Assembly: GCF_010093535.1 (NCBI RefSeq)
Contig: NW_022985174.1
Span: forward strand, 1,375,241-1,439,240
Length of the DNA stretch: 64,000 bases
DNA from: Lindgomyces ingoldianus
Lineage: Eukaryota > Ascomycota > Dothideomycetes > Pleosporales > Lindgomycetaceae
Direction: 5' to 3'
Shown here one piece after another: positions 44,009-55,330 of the stretch. A program made the position numbers and the translations under genes. Every line of letters begins with the position of its first letter. Position 1 is the first letter of the stretch. Below the pieces are notes generated by a model, which saw nothing but the letters and a program-made list of their open reading frames with translations, did not search any database and was not told the origin of the DNA.

Positions 44009-45864
44009 TCATTGGATCGACGAAAACATAAGGCTGGGCGTTCCAGACGAAGCCGTACCCAGAGTTAATTCTCTCCATATCTCGTCCGCAGCAGTTCTGT
44101 ATTGCTCAGTAGATGGAAAGACATCCAGCGTCTTCCTGAAGTCCTCAACCGTCTTGAGTTTCAACATCTCTGCAGCCTTTCGTAGTGCATTAACACACCA
44201 CAACCTCCATGGATCGATGATATCGCACATCTCAGAACAGTAGAATAGAGTCACAAGAACTGGCTCAAGACTCCTTCCTCGTGGCCATGAGTGATAGCTG
44301 CCCAAATCCTCGAGCAAGCCCCGAATTCGAGAAATAACCGGATCGCAAGAGCGGTGTGTTACGAAAAGGCCGGCTTGATTCCTAGAATGGCGAATAGTAC
44401 CCCAAACAAAGAGCGATAAACCAGCTGCCCAAACCTTCCACATCATCGTTGTCTCCCGCCCTTGGACCCCACTTCCAATGGTGGGACTCCACGGCTCTTC
44501 TAGTTGAAGCGCTGTTGAATTTTGGAGAGCCTCAAAATAAAGATTGCTGAGGGCTCTCTGATCAATATTGGTGGACCAGTCGGAGCTGGCGGCGAGCCCC
44601 AGTTGGTGCAATCGAACTACAACGTCAAAAACGAACGAGCTGTTCTTCGGAAACCGCTTTACTGTTCGCCACGCTCGGATTTGCGCATCATCAAGAAACG
44701 CAAGTGGAAGCGAAGCAGTATTCTGATAATGCGGAGCAGGCAATGCGGGAGGGAGAATCAATGCGCTAGCAAGGCAGTACGCGCTCCTGTAGTACGTATT
44801 AGTGATATAAGACGATACTTTGAATTGAGGGTACTGGCCAGGTGCAGATTCGTTGTAACTCGAAGTCAAGGAATTGGACACCGCCTTGCGCATCAATGAT
44901 ACGATGCAAAGCTTCCAGATGGCTCCGAGCTTGTTCCCAATCGCAGTCAACCGCCTGCTCCGTCAGCATAGTTAACGAAGGAAAGAAGGTCAACTTACGC
45001 ATCCGAATGCTAACAGGCTAACTGCAAATATAGTTGTTTGAGGTACATCGTTTCCACATACTCCCAACGTGTCCTTGATCATTCGCACAGTCTCGCCCTT
45101 GGAATTCAGCGTTTCAAAACTCGGTTCTACAAGGCTAGCTCTCTTGTCATGGATCAAAGACGCCACGTACTGCTCCGCAAATTTTGACACCTCATCTCGA
45201 GGAGAGTCCCACTCGAAATCCAGTGCGAACGGCTGCTTATTTCCTATACCAAAGCACACAGTGTTAGCTTAGTCGGCGGCGATTAGTTAAATGTAGGGGC
45301 TCTCGAACCTGTCTCTAGTGGAAAGGCCAATTGCCCTTGGTGTATACCTACTCTTCTCAGGATAGGAATAGTGGCCTCCTGGGCGTATCACTTACCTGAT
45401 ATCGTTTGTCCCTCAAAACCACCTATCAAGGCTGTGTATGAGGAAATGCCTGAGAATAAGGACCCAACCTCAGCGGTCACCGAACGTCCTTCTGCCGTCG
45501 GGCTGATTGGCACACGTTCCGTCTCACGAGACGTGGACCGACTCGACCTCGCACGTTGCTTTCCTCTTCTTCTCTCAGCTGCCGGCGAGAGGGAAGGTTC
45601 TCCCGATCCTCGACCTTTCTGTTGCTGCAAATAGTTCTTCATCACATGGCTTCGAACTGTTTTCAACTTTTGTTTGCTCGCCGTTGCGCTCTCCTCGCCG
45701 GTGGTTGTGATAAACTCGTACTGCGTTGGCGAAGTCGACCTTGAAGGCACAGTTTCCGGAACCCCAAGTCGATCCTGTCGGCCTGGGGGTGTATCTGCAG
45801 TTTGTAACTCTGGAGTGGAAGCGAAATACTGGGAAAAGTCATTTGGATCTGGTGAGCCGGCCAT
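44009..45864 (-). CDS. Fungal transcription-factor-like protein without a Zn2Cys6 cluster
   Basis: The N-terminus MAGSPDPNDFSQYFASTPEL is followed by QYEFITTTGEESATASKQKLKTVRSHVMK, the short 'VRSHVMK' element found at the start of many fungal regulators, and then an Arg/Ser-rich basic segment. Exons join as TISG/NKQPFALDFEW and LLAFGC/AVDCDWEQARSHLEAL; that long helical region with HRIIDAQGGVQFL is typical of fungal transcription factor middle homology regions. The last exon ends LGTASSGTPSLMFSSIQ at 44009. There is no CX2CX6C zinc cluster, so DNA binding would rest on the basic segment or be absent. It may be a regulator of neighbouring genes; targets are unknown. It has four exons or so and is intact. 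Confidence 0.75.
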
Positions 45865-47136
45865 GGTGTTAGGAAATGATTTGGGGATATTTAGCTCGCC
45901 GTCCAGTGGTTATAGATGGAGGCGGTAGATTTATATGAGGAAATAAAGATGGTCTATCCTGGGAAAGATGATGGGCACTAGAGGATGTCCCTAGCCACAG
46001 CACTCGCCAAATCCGGGTGGCAATTACCGCCTCAATCCATTCTTTTCTTGGACCCATTCCGTTCACCGTTGCCCAGGTTCCAGTTCCAATTTCCAGGCTA
46101 CCATATACCAGAGCATAACCTCAGCCCTGGAGCCGGTTGCGTGTCGGCATTGTGTCATGAACTGAACAGTATCCGATCCAAGCGCTAAGAAGCCACAACA
46201 AGCGGGATCTCAGGTGCAACTCTTGCCATTAGCTGTGGAACTGTGGCTGATAATGCACACGGAGCATCCTCTATCCGACAGACTCGAGTCCAGCCACTAA
46301 GAAAATTGGTTGGATTTGGGCCAGTCTGATGGGGGCGAGACATTTAAGAGCTTCAGCCGTGGAAACGGCCGCAGGGCATTATGAGCGCATTTCGATCGCG
46401 CTTCGTTAGGCCATAGGTGGAGAGATGCAGAAACCCATTAAGACTTGCGGATGCACGACAGGGTGGATGTTGAAAATCTTAGTCAGCGGATCTAGGAAGG
46501 GAAAAGGTCAGGGTTGCTTATCGATCCTTCGCGTCCGCTTGCTATTTGAAGCAGACACAGCCTTGCAAGCCATCGTTAGCAGCGGCTCGCTTATAATACA
46601 CCTAATGCGCAGCTTGATAGAAGCTCGTGCCGGAAATTTTCAAAGCTTGGGCACACAAACTGACTTCCTTCACGATACAATCAATGATGAACGAGGAGTT
46701 AAGCCATCACCAAGGAAGCGCTTAGGTAATAACGTACTAGTGCCCTCTAGGCTAGAGCCGGGCGTAATAAAGACATCATCATCATCATCATCAATGATGA
46801 GCTCTCAAACTGTATATCCATTTCCGACATTCTCAGGTTTGATCCTGGTCCGCGATCCACAAAACCTCCAGGACACAGCAACTATGTCCTTATTCCAGAA
46901 TGGTGCACTAGAAAATTACGCAAATCTCTCTAAGAAACCAACGTCTAAAGCTGGGCCAAGGGTTGACCGCCAGACACCTTCAACAAAACTCCCGCTAACC
47001 AAAGCTAGAATTCACACAACACCTCGCGAACTTGACACGACGGTCGCTCAGCTAAATCGCTTAGGATTTTTCCATTCAATCCAACTACTATCAAGGTTAC
47101 GAGTTTCGTTCTCTATTCTGCCCAACATTTTGGCAT
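45865..47136. other. Intergenic region with an unassigned long plus-strand frame
   Basis: A 243-codon plus-strand frame at 46425-47156 runs into the 3' end of the endoglucanase gene on the other strand. It contains a serine run from an (ATC)n tract at about 46771-46793 and no domain. I regard it as probably non-coding. Confidence 0.45.
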
Positions 47137-48557
47137 CTACTTTCTTACAGGTTTAGTAGTAACTGTTCCTCCTTTCACGCTAGACATACCACTCCACACA
47201 AGCTGCTTCGGAACTAAAGGCTGGATTGTCTTCAACCAAACGGTCTCGTACAGCCCAGGGGAACCATCGCTAGCCTTGCTTGTCGGCTCAAGGCTGCCCC
47301 ATTGCTTGCTGTCGGTGCAACATGCGCTGGCGCTTCCCCAGAAGGGACCGGCAGCCCAAGCAGCTTGAGGTTGTTAGCAGCAAACTTGAATGTGTAGAGA
47401 AGTCCATTTACTTACTCCAACCAATGTACACGTCGTTTGCGTCCATATATTTGATGAAGTCGGTAAGCATTGAAGCACATTGAGTTGTGTTACTCCCACC
47501 AAATTCCGTGATCATGGCCTTAGTGCGTGTAAGCCACTTTATCCCTTCAGAACACCAAACTGCAGCCAGTCTCTTACTTTATAGTTATTTTGCTTTAGCC
47601 AGCTGGTAACTCCGGAAAGCTTCGTAACCGACTGGGCGCATGCCGCATGGCTTCCACTGAAGTCCGAATCTAAGTACTCATGAATATCGAAGGCTGTGTT
47701 GCTCTCCGGGTCCTTCAACTGGGTAAGTTGTGTCGACGGATCACTTCCTTCAGTCCAAGAGTGTCCTCCGGTCCAGCTGTTTCCCGGGGCAAGGATAAGT
47801 TGCTTAGCACCTGCCTTTCGAATACCGTCAATAGCAGCTTGGTTGTTTTGTATGACAAGAGAAGTTTTCATGTCATGCGGCTCGTTCATCAGCCCGAAAA
47901 TGACCTTCTCGTTGTCCTTGAAACGGCCGGCTAATTCACCCCAGAACGCCCCAAATTGGGCTGTTGTGGCAGCGGTCTTATCAGAGGTATCGCCGATAAT
48001 TGACCCAGTCATAGGCTGCTGCGAGGGGTCGTTGTATCGCATATCTGCCAAGATGAACGATATTCAAAATGTTTTTGATGAGTACTTACAGTTGTGAGGG
48101 TCTAAAATGCAGTATGCACCTAGCGAGATGTTACTTTTGTCTCCCGAAAGCCTCGTGATGCACGCAACTCACCCTTGGTCTTCGTCACATAGTCGACTGC
48201 TTCCTTGAAATAATCGAAATGCGTCTCATTGAATTTCGCGCCCAACCCATAGGAGAGCGGGCACATACGCTCTAATAGGAAGGCAATCCGGAACAAGTTG
48301 ACCTATAGCCTAGTCAGACTATTCATTACCGTTGGCTGCTGGTATCATACCTTGTTCTGGTCAACGTAAACATCAATCCCTTTCTTGTCGATGAAAGAGT
48401 AGTCGACTCCAAAACGCCCTGGCAACCCGAAGCCTTTCTGCTTGGTCTGGCTATACACTCCGAACTCACCAGAGCTCTCAGCTACACCAGCATAGAAGAT
48501 CTTGGCAGAAGCAGCAGCCGTAAAGACTGCCACCGAGATGAGACTTTTGAACAACAT
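47137..48557 (-). CDS. Secreted GH5 endo-beta-1,4-glucanase (cellulase)
   Basis: This glycoside hydrolase family 5 enzyme cuts internal beta-1,4-glucan bonds in cellulose. The start MLFKSLISVAVFTAAASAK is a signal peptide. Six exons join as NK/VNLFRIAFLLERM, TKG/AYCILDPHNY, DPHNY/MRYNDPSQQP, KQNNYK/AMITEFGGS and YIGWT/AWAAGPFWGS, ending VTTKPVRK at 47137. The acid/base glutamate is in IFGLMNEPHDM, the nucleophile glutamate in AMITEFGGS, and conserved histidines in DPHN and DIHEYLD. There is no cellulose-binding module or linker, so it is a catalytic-domain-only enzyme of about 385 residues, resembling subfamily 5. It is intact, and is the last intact gene before the gene-poor stretch to the right. 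Confidence 0.9.
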
Positions 48558-51500
48558 TTTGGTTGAGCAAAGTAGCTGATCGCGATCCTGAAATTCTGCC
48601 GGCAGATGGTCTATTTAAACGTATTGCTTATTCTACTCCTTTCTTTATGCTCGCAACATCATATGCCTTTTGTCTGCAAATAATGTGTTCGTTCGACTCG
48701 TCTTCCAGAATATTTCAGGTGCACATTCCTCCGTGTCCAAAACGGCAACGTTTCATGATCTTCAGGGCGAGCAATATCCTTAGATGCGGAGAAATTTGGT
48801 CGCCGGGGAGCGCAAAGAGTGGGGTGCGGGACAAGCCAATCACCGCCGCAAGATCATATTAACACCATGATTTTCTTCTCCTCAAATTGGATTGTCCTAG
48901 AGCCGCACGATACTTTCATTAACGTGAGATATGGCTTCTAGGCCCGTAGCGCGGAATGCGGCAGACCGAACGACCGCGTAGTACCCTTTTGAGAAAGGTT
49001 AACCCACTTTGCGCCAAATAGTGCCTCTCTCGCATCGCGCATACTGTGGAACACCTCGGCGATGGATTGCAAGTCTAGACGAGCGGAGTACAAATTTACA
49101 CAGCTTTAGAAAGTTATATTCAATACCGCGGAGCCATCAATGAGACAAGGTTTCGTCTCATCATCCTAAACGCAGGTGCGATACGGCCTCTGGTCTGATA
49201 TCAGGTCAAATGAGATCAATGCTCGATGGCCAATGCTCTTGAACGATAAAGGGCCGAAGGTACGAGCTTGCTTCAACTTCGAGAACGAGCAGATTGGCTC
49301 GATACCAGGTTCATGGGTTCAGGCACTCCCGAATCAACATCTTAATTTCTATCCTCCAAATTCTGCTTGATCTTCTGTCCGCCCTGGTTCATGGCTAGAG
49401 GTAGGCCCGAGCGCTAGCCACTTGGCCACACTGCCAGACCGGCCCTACTCAATTGTTTCAAGCTCGTTCTCGTTCTCGTTAGTGGGGGGACCTGCGCCAC
49501 AAGGCGTCTCATCCTCTCAGGATTTGAGTAAGAACAACCGGAACACCAGCCACATTTATCGAGCCACTAGCCACAGCATTCCTGCAGCTAGTGTCTGTGA
49601 GTAGAAATGTGGGATTTGTCTCGGCCCGTGCGGACTTTTCTTTTCTGGGCACTGCCTGCGCCTCACTTCTTACCAGCCACACGGATACGAAGAAACGGCT
49701 TCCTTGTCCTGCGCCACGTTTAGTCCGGATGGAGGATGGAACGAATCGAGTTCAGACCATGAATCGTGGCTAGTGGTTCTCCATTTGGGTCGGAAAAGTA
49801 CCCATTTGCACTACCTTTAGATTGCTGCCACGATGCATCTCTCGTTAGACGCCCTCAAAGGCCAGATCCTCCAGCGACCTAACGCCCTGCCCGTACCGGA
49901 ATCATGCAACAACATTAACTCCGAAGCTGTTTTCTTATTTTTGCAGGATAGAATGGATGTTGTGCTCCCACTCAAACATCCTCCTCATCTAGTCTTCTTA
50001 GATTTAAGATGTCAACCATTTCAATGCCATCCCTCAGGTTTTCTAGCTCTAGAGCTATTTCCCTACCTCTTGGGATCTGGAATAATTCATTTATAGCCAG
50101 ACACTCAATCCTCCAAAGCAAGAGCCACACTGCCCTAAGTTGGTTAAAGCATGCCATCAGCCTTTCAACCGTGCGGTTAATTACGCCTCTGGATTATCTC
50201 TTTGAATTAGAGGGATCTATTTCGGCTACGTCCCACTTCGTGCGAAAGCACTTCCTCCCCAATCTCCGTCCAATAAAACCGAACTAAGCCTCCTAAATCA
50301 TTATTGGAATGGGAAGACTTGTTTCACTGTGCGACTTCAAACCCCCCATATTCCTCATATCCCTGAAAATACGGAAACCGTAGTGAAGTCAATAGTCACG
50401 AGTCTTCAGCCGCACACGGGAAGATATCTTGTTCCACAGTGATCGATACCCCACATTTCAGCCCCATCGCCCTCAAGTGTCACAGCACCACAGGGTTTTG
50501 CACTCTACTGCAGGCTCTAGGACTTGGTCTCACTTGTCTACAATTGCACCGCCACAGCTGGAGGGCGGGGATGCGAATCAGGTCAAACCGAGGTCCACCT
50601 GTGACACCAGATCGTCAACGGAGACTGGGGTCTAAATATCGTTTACAGTGAGTAGTGAAATCACCTTCCGCTCCAAGCCCTCAAGAACTTTATTCCCTTA
50701 CTTACGTCAATTGTTGAATTATACTAGCCTATATACAGTTAGGCCCTCTATATCTACCTACCACTAGTTAGCGCACGAGCCCATATCCTGCCGTATCTGT
50801 TAACGGATCCAACCAGTCAGTGGCCAGCACCAGTCAGTAGCCTACTCAAGCATTCACCCTCAATGGAGAAAGTCGTACCTTAAAACAACGGCGTAATAAT
50901 ACATTCCAAGATTTATAGTTAGCCCTTCATACCCAGTTTGCGACTCCAATAAATTGAGTTTTGGCCCCCAATCTTCAGCTAAATTGCTACCTTGTGGATT
51001 ATTTGTAAGAACTAATAGCAGTCTTAAAACAGGTTTAACCGACTGATGATAAAATTTTGGAATGCATTCTTGCGCTGTTGTTGAGGTTTTTAAGGTACAG
51101 AGTTTCCCATTTTTGGTGGGGTTTTGAGTGGGCCACTAGCTGGTGCTAGCTACTACCTGGTGGTACACATTAGTTACATCGGTTTGGCCTCCTCATCCTT
51201 TAGCCGCGCTGGGAAAACTCACCCTAACCTTAGAGAGCCAGGCGGCCCTTTACCATTGGCAGAACGTCTGATAACTACAGCTATTCTCGACTCTTTAAAA
51301 TAAGGCTAAGATAACTGCAGCAGTTTTTCTATTAAAAAGGCGCGACTGACTACAGCACCTGCATGAACTCATTTTCCACCACTCACTAACTGTTACTAAC
51401 TCGACCAATCTCTCCCCTGCCACGCACTATGCCTCTAAACAAGTCCCTTCGAATACTGCACCGTCCACGCCTTAGCTTAAATCCCAAACGCCATTTGCGA

Positions 51501-51899
51501 TCACCGGTTAGACAAACCGTGCCTCCTGTTTAACAATGCCGGACAGTTGCGGTTGCTTTTGGCTGGGACTTCTTGAACAAGATATTATGGCCTGCCATGG
51601 GCTGGGATTCGTCTTTTGTTTGAGACACATTGCTACAGAGCCACCTCTCTCCTGCGTAAATATTTGTTGGTTTCTAGTAGTTACATAGGCAGTTGTATCC
51701 GAGAGTTGTCAACTGGCTGCCCTTCTTATCTATCTCAACGCTACGCTTTATATGATGAATAGACTGAAGTCCCTAAGGTGCAATTTTGCAAAGATAACAG
51801 CCGAGCACTCGATGATTTCTTAGCATTGGCTACTCTTAGGTTGGCCCGTGGGTGAGACTATCGAAGTTTTGGTTAATATTGTTACCCTTCTTTTTATTT
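48558..51899. other. Gene-poor 3.3-kb region, AT-rich to the right
   Basis: Apart from the cellulase promoter, I found no intact gene. A minus frame at 50157-49972 is protein-like (LLLWRIECLAINELFQIPRG) but short and unplaced. A tRNA A-box-like element on the minus strand near 49405-49436 has no matching B box or acceptor stem. From about 50700 the sequence is AT-rich with many stops, consistent with RIP-degraded repeats. Confidence 0.4.
48607..48840 (-). promoter_or_regulatory. Endoglucanase promoter: TATA-like, two CreA-type sites, CCAAT
   Basis: On the minus strand, a TTTAAATA box lies about 55 bp upstream of the ATG (about 48610-48618). Two SYGGRG matches, CCGGGG at 48803-48808 and GTGGGG at 48819-48824, fit the consensus of the carbon repressor CreA/CRE1. 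CCAAT occurs at 48836-48840. Repression by glucose would be normal for a cellulase; binding is inferred from consensus only. Confidence 0.4.
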
Positions 51900-53640
51900 T
51901 CGCTGCCACAGTGTGTTGTTTGTTAGAGATCTACATTGGGATCTAAAGAAGCGCCTGGATGCTATCCTGAAGTGTCAAGTAGCAAGCTGTATGCTAAAGC
52001 TAGATTAAAAAAAAATATCAGCTAATCCTGGATCAGTTAATTGGCCAAGATGAGGAGAGAATAAGATACTTGCTAAAAAAGTTCCGAAATATAGTTGGGA
52101 CAATTGTCATTCTTGTTGATCCGCTCCCGGCGGCTCTAATTGCAAGCCTCCTCAATATCTCAGCGGAAGATGTTAACATCAGATTAAATTCGCTACATTT
52201 AGTTCTCCACATACCCGCCAACGATACTCCTGTGAAACCCCTGCATATCTCCCTTCGCAACTTCCTTCTTGGTTCTCGGACACGCGACAAGACTCTGCTC
52301 TGGTTGGACAAGAGAGCAACTTACTAGATGGTAAAAACTAAACGCATTGAGTTAATGTCACGGTACCTAAATAAATTTGTGCAGCTTTGAGAGTTCCCAA
52401 AAGGTACGAGCCAAGATTGACAACCCGAATTATATATAATCGGCTACTACCACATGTAAAGTACACTTGCTAATATTGGGCTTGCCATCGCAAACATATT
52501 AAAAGAGCTATTAGAGACTAGGACTATGCCTACAGGTTAACATAAGAGTGCTTCCGTTATTAGCTTGAAGCCTTAGGCCTTATAGAGAAGATATTAGAAG
52601 CTATTGCGCTAGTTAGTAATTTTTAAGGACTTGTTGTAGTAAGTTAAATTGCTATCACAGCATAGTGTGCTATTTTGCATATTTGTACTAAGATAGCTAT
52701 ATCTAGCCAGGTGAAAACACTCGATTATATATGTCTCTTTAGATGCAAGGCGCTTTGTGCTAAAGAACCAATGGATAGTGGATACTACCTCCCTCTAACT
52801 ATAAATCTCTTCGATTATTGTTACGCCGGAGACAAGTATAACTAAGAATATATTCAGGGATCAGATTGCTAGTTAGATTCGTAGGCTACTAAGATTATGA
52901 TTTACCTGGAGCGCAGTGGTGCAGACGCTCGAGGGTCATCCGAAGTGGGTCTGGGCCATGACCTTCTCGCCGGAGAGTAAGGCCCTGGCGTCGGCATCAG
53001 GCAACGAGATGGTTAAGATGTGCGATGCCAACACAGGAGCAGAACTGCAGAAACTCGAGGGCCATTCGAGTTCAGTCTGGGCTAGGGCCTTCTAGTCAGA
53101 CGGTAAGGTACTAGAGTCGGCATCGAGGAACAAGTTAGACAAGTTGTGGGATCCTGGTACAGGAGTAGGACTGCATACGCTCGAGGGCCATTCACGTGCA
53201 GTCTGGGCTGTGGCCTTATCGGTGGACGGTAAGGTCCTAGTGTCGGCATCCGGCGACGAGACGGTTAAGCTGTAGGGTGCCGGCACAGGAGCGGAACTGC
53301 AGAAGTTAGAGATTGAGGCTGTCGCTCAAACCTTTTCCTTCTCTGGGGGTGGTACGTTTATCCAAACTGGCAGAGAAGCGCTACATACTACATCTCTTTT
53401 CCTTGGAAACGTTTTTCCTCGGTCGAGCCTTTTACATAATATCTCGCGGAGGAGCAGTAGGTCCTTTGTAGTATTAAAGGTTTGCTTTGGCTTCCTCCCG
53501 AGCGTCGGTCGGTGAGTTGCACTGCCGTATATTGGAGAATTATTGCTCTTGGGTATTCCTCTGGTCGCGTGTTATTCTTGCAATTCAATTTACTTTCTAA
53601 AACCCCTTCCTCACCCACCTCCGTTACGGTTGACTCGTTT
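51900..53640 (+). pseudogene. NACHT-WD40 (HET-E-like NLR) relic
   Basis: Proteins of this class are fungal NLR-like receptors, some controlling heterokaryon incompatibility. The end of the NACHT-associated region is visible: DLHWDLKKRLDAILKCQ near 51930, then a second frame with DQLIGQDEERIRYLLKKFR, GTIVILVDPLPAALIASLLN and PLHISLRNFLLGSRTRDKT to about 52327. An AT-rich, stop-filled stretch follows. From 52913 WD40 units read VQTLEGHPKWVWAMTFS, then units with one stop each. The C-terminal signature of the family appears after 53310 as QTFSFSGGGTFIQTG and, in another frame, LLWLPPERRS and IALGYSSGRVLFLQF. The N-terminal effector domain and the nucleotide-binding P-loop are missing. Non-functional. 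Confidence 0.8.
52928..53305 (+). repeat. Three tandem 126-bp WD40 repeat units
   Basis: CTCGAG or its variant recurs at 52928, 53054, 53180 and (as TTAGAG) 53306, exactly 126 bp apart, so each unit is 42 codons, the usual WD40 length in HET-E/HNWD proteins. Units 2 and 3 contain one TAG each; in unit 3 it replaces the tryptophan of KLWDAG. The units are GC-richer than both flanks. Confidence 0.85.
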
Positions 53641-54270
53641 TATACTTGATAGCGGCGAGAGCGGCAAAAGCTTATAAGGGGTAACAAATTAGAGATTTCA
53701 ATGCTTCCTTCTCTTTCTTGTATGCAGCCAGACCCAAGTGATGAGGTACCTTAGTAATCGTTGTTCTGGTCTTCAAAACAATATTACCTTCCACCTCAAC
53801 CATCGACACAATCGCAGATTCGATGCATGAAAATCAATACTGTAAGTTCACGCTGGAAACTGTGAAGTCTTGTTAAATATTTCTTAATAAACTTTTTACA
53901 TATTTCAACTCATAGACTCATCTTACTTCCTCCACCCTTCACAATTTTACAGCCTGCGTAGACTCATCGCGTGAAAGAACCCTGCAGCATATAATAGGAA
54001 CATTATCAAATCTGAACACTGCCAGAGTTTCATTAATGACCTCTCAGAGGGGACATTTTCAAATCTCAGACTGAATCCCCATCCTTTTAGTGACATCGAT
54101 GCTCGGTCTCTATCAGATACTAACACCTTCGTTGAGACTCACAAACCGCCCAAGTAACACAGTCATCATTAGCACCAAAGCTCTTATTAGGTTGAAGAGA
54201 TAGTGCATTCGCAGTCTATGGTTAGCCCTCCGATCATCTAGGAGATCGAGGTAGTTTAGAACCGGACAGT
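53641..54270. other. AT-rich spacer, nothing recognised
   Basis: Between the NLR relic and the retroelement composite. No protein-like frame was seen; a few dozen bases next to 54271 are flanking sequence of the inverted repeat. Confidence 0.45.
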
Positions 54271-54784
54271 TGTGCCGCACGTGAAACGGGTTCACGTGAC
54301 CCTGCTCAAGGTGAATGTGGGTCCTTCACCTCTCACCCTTTTCCTGTTTAGGACTAGCGCTATCTCAGCTGCTATATATTTACCCCTGAGCTCTCTCGAG
54401 CTCGAGAGACATTACACCTTCGCTTAATCTACCTAGTTTAGTTCTCACCACCTAATTAACTACTACCGAGCATAGTTCACCAAGAGCAACTCTCAGAACC
54501 ACGACTGCTCGACGACGGGAGACCTGCTCGACTCATACGAACAACTCTCCACTGTATCAACGCACATCAAGATGACCCCAGCGATTGATGTCTCCGTACA
54601 GCTCACTAATAAGAGCAACTGGAAACCCTAGTTTAGTCGCATTAAGACCAGAGCAACTAGAGAACACATCTAGGAGTACATTAACCCAGATCTCTCGCCA
54701 GAAAACCTGAAGATCAACTCTATGCCTCAGAGGCCTGCTGTCATAGACTTTTATACAAGTAGCAGTCAGCGCAGTGCCAATCCT
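54271..54784 (+). repeat. Left arm of the inverted repeat
   Basis: It includes CTCTCTCGAGCTCGAGAGAC (54401-54411 region) and the gag start just after 54570. The same blocks occur inverted at 55313-56023 with scattered mismatches, so the arms diverged after formation. It carries one copy of the 64-bp unit that is multiplied in the other arm. Confidence 0.8.
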
Positions 54785-55330
54785 ATGGTCTCTGACCTAA
54801 CCCTCAACGGATCAGCGATGCTACGCAATGGCTCGCGAGGACTATCGCGATGATCTGAGGCTATTTGAAGCTCGACACAAAGCTCTATTGGACCTCTATG
54901 TGCTCATTGAAAGCACTGTCGACGCAACCAACTACCGTATCATCAGAGACAAAGAGACCATCTACAGCAGGCTAAAAGCCTTGAAGGCAATCTTTGAGCC
55001 TTCCGACAAGCAGCTCAAACAGAGCGCGCGAATTGCATACGACCGCGCTAGGAAGTGGTCATCAAAAAAGGATCAGGACACATGGTTTACAGTGTAGAGG
55101 AACGCCTATCTTGACGCCAGATCAGCCCACTTCCCAAATGTGGCAAAGTATCAACCACACTACGGCTTCGTATCGGCAATTTCGGATGTAAACCCTGGAT
55201 GCGCAGCAGCTATCCAATCAATCCTGGTCCAGCATGAGCAGACTGACGAGGATCCACCTGATTTCCTCACTAGCTGTCTGGAGTTCTTCGAAAATTGGCA
55301 ACGATCGGGGCCAGGATTGGCACTGAAATG
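54570..55330 (+). pseudogene. Copia-type gag fragment
   Basis: The frame from ATG near 54571 reads MTPAIDVSVQLTNKSNWKP, stop, then EYINPDL, with stops where the family has tryptophans. From 54828 a clean stretch reads YRDDLRLFEARHKALLDLY, VDATNYRIIRDKETIYSRL and KALKAIFEPSDKQLKQ, which resembles the gag-like (UBN2-type) protein of fungal copia elements. After a stop at 55097 a shifted part reads NVAKYQPHYGFVSAISDVNP. It ends where the right arm begins. Decayed. Confidence 0.7.

Noticed and set aside
46425..47156. 243-codon plus-strand open frame
   Set aside because: No domain, contains a serine run from a trinucleotide repeat, and its end overlaps conserved coding sequence of the endoglucanase on the other strand.
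49395..49440. tRNA-like sequence on the minus strand with an A-box (TGGCCAAGTGGC)
   Set aside because: No B box at the right distance, no complementary 3' acceptor stem and no plausible anticodon loop; at most a tRNA-derived relic.
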